A stretch of DNA of 64,000 nucleotides from Hyposmocoma kahamanoa (lineage: Eukaryota; Arthropoda; Insecta; Lepidoptera; Cosmopterigidae), in the NCBI RefSeq assembly GCF_003589595.1, contig NW_020653718.1, positions 3,182,158 to 3,246,157 on the forward strand. Direction: 5' to 3'. A program made the position numbers and the translations under genes. The stretch's first letter is position 1. Each line of letters starts with the position of its first letter. This document shows positions 63,460-64,000 of this stretch, one piece after another. The notes below the pieces were generated by a model, which was not told the origin of the DNA, did not search any database, and saw only the letters and a program-made list of their open reading frames with translations.

Positions 63460-64000
63460 TGATTGACAATTATAATTTTTTTATAGGTTATCTATATAAA
63501 ATCTTCCTTTTTTTCGTTTCAAGCTCGTTTCAACTACCACAAATCCCGGCGACACCATACCCAAATCTGGGTTCCGCATAGCCCTCAACTACTTACAGTG
63601 GAAGTATCTTGTTTGGGCTCATAAAATTGATCTCCATTAGTTGTTACCTTACGGATGGTGACTTTATTGATTTTTTGGGGTGCACCGTTTTGTATCGGAG
63701 ATGTATTTTGTTCATATTAGTAAATAGTGAAAAGTTTTTGAGCTTCTTAACACCAATTACTTTTTGCTAGAAGGCAATAGATATAAAATAGTGAAATCTC
63801 CGCACGGTACTTAACTTTTAATACCAGGTTAACAGTTACAGTATGATGGGTGGTTTCCGATACGGGCCGCCGATGCGCCTGAGTTGATGAATGGCCCTGA
63901 AAATTATATACTCGACGATGGTACGTGAGTTATTAGAAATATAGGATAATTTAGGTTCGTTTAAAACATAATAGAGAGCTTGTCTGACTAATATAGCGCT
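63460..64000. other. AT-rich stretch, nothing recognised
   Basis: No feature supported up to the window end. Confidence 0.4.

Noticed and set aside
1..64000. Prokaryotic systems (operons, CRISPR, phage defence)
   Set aside because: No long open frames, no ribosome-binding-site-led genes, no regularly spaced repeats. The sequence is eukaryotic.
1..64000. Endogenous virus or LTR retrotransposon
   Set aside because: No LTR pair, capsid or integrase motif was recognised. All coding relics are of non-LTR type.

Overview
The window looks like intergenic or intronic DNA from an insect nuclear genome, most likely a moth or butterfly (Lepidoptera). The evidence is AT-rich sequence saturated with interspersed repeats, tRNA-derived SINEs with RTE-type 3' tails ending in GAT repeats, degraded C-termini of non-LTR reverse transcriptases of types common in moth genomes, and CCTAA (insect telomere-type) runs. 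The species cannot be named from this sequence. No complete host gene, rRNA, functional tRNA, CRISPR or bacterial operon was found. The longest open frame is about 150 codons and lies antisense to a LINE remnant.

The main component is one roughly 320-bp repeat, called Family 1 here. It has a fixed 5' end (TAGTAGCAGTAGAGCTCC) and a variable A-rich 3' end after CATAAA. I count about 35 full or partial copies on both strands, roughly one every 1.9 kb. Other families are: a tRNA-Gly-like SINE (10 copies); a roughly 390-bp element with a tRNA-like cassette in its middle and the same about 25-bp sequence at both ends (Family 2, 4 copies); an element bounded by AACCGAC and GTCGGTT (Family 3, 6 copies or pieces); SINEs with RTE-type tails; and fragments of RTE-, R1- and CR1/Jockey-type LINEs.

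Several elements can be delimited to the base by target-site duplications. Two copies of one MITE (6249-6727 and 24299-24695) have 8-bp duplications and about 30-bp inverted termini, as hAT elements do. Another hAT-type MITE (57341-57622) splits a LINE remnant between perfect TGCCGACC repeats. A TA-flanked MITE (27205-27729) splits a SINE tail. Two Family 2 copies have perfect 12-bp duplications, and one of those is internally inverted.

Layout: 1-5 kb, Family 2 inverted copy and Family 1 cluster; 5-13 kb, MITEs and scattered SINEs; 13.7-14.8 kb, a roughly 1-kb element with GC-rich inverted ends; 15-21 kb, mostly unique AT-rich DNA with possible promoter-like patches near 16.6, 19.4 and 20.4 kb; 21-32 kb, dense SINE/LINE/MITE; 35.2 kb, a CA microsatellite containing a 10-N assembly gap; 36-44 kb, LINE remnants and nested insertions; 44-52 kb, foldback elements, a perfect X-box-like palindrome and LINE remnants; 52-60 kb, LINEs, MITEs and SINEs; 60-64 kb, a SINE, then mostly unique DNA. 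I do not see genes acting together. What the window shows is a layered record of transposition, including nested insertions, 5' inversions and a template-switch palindrome. The best candidate for something undescribed is Family 2, because of its internal Pol III-type cassette, repeated ends and recurrent 5' inversions.
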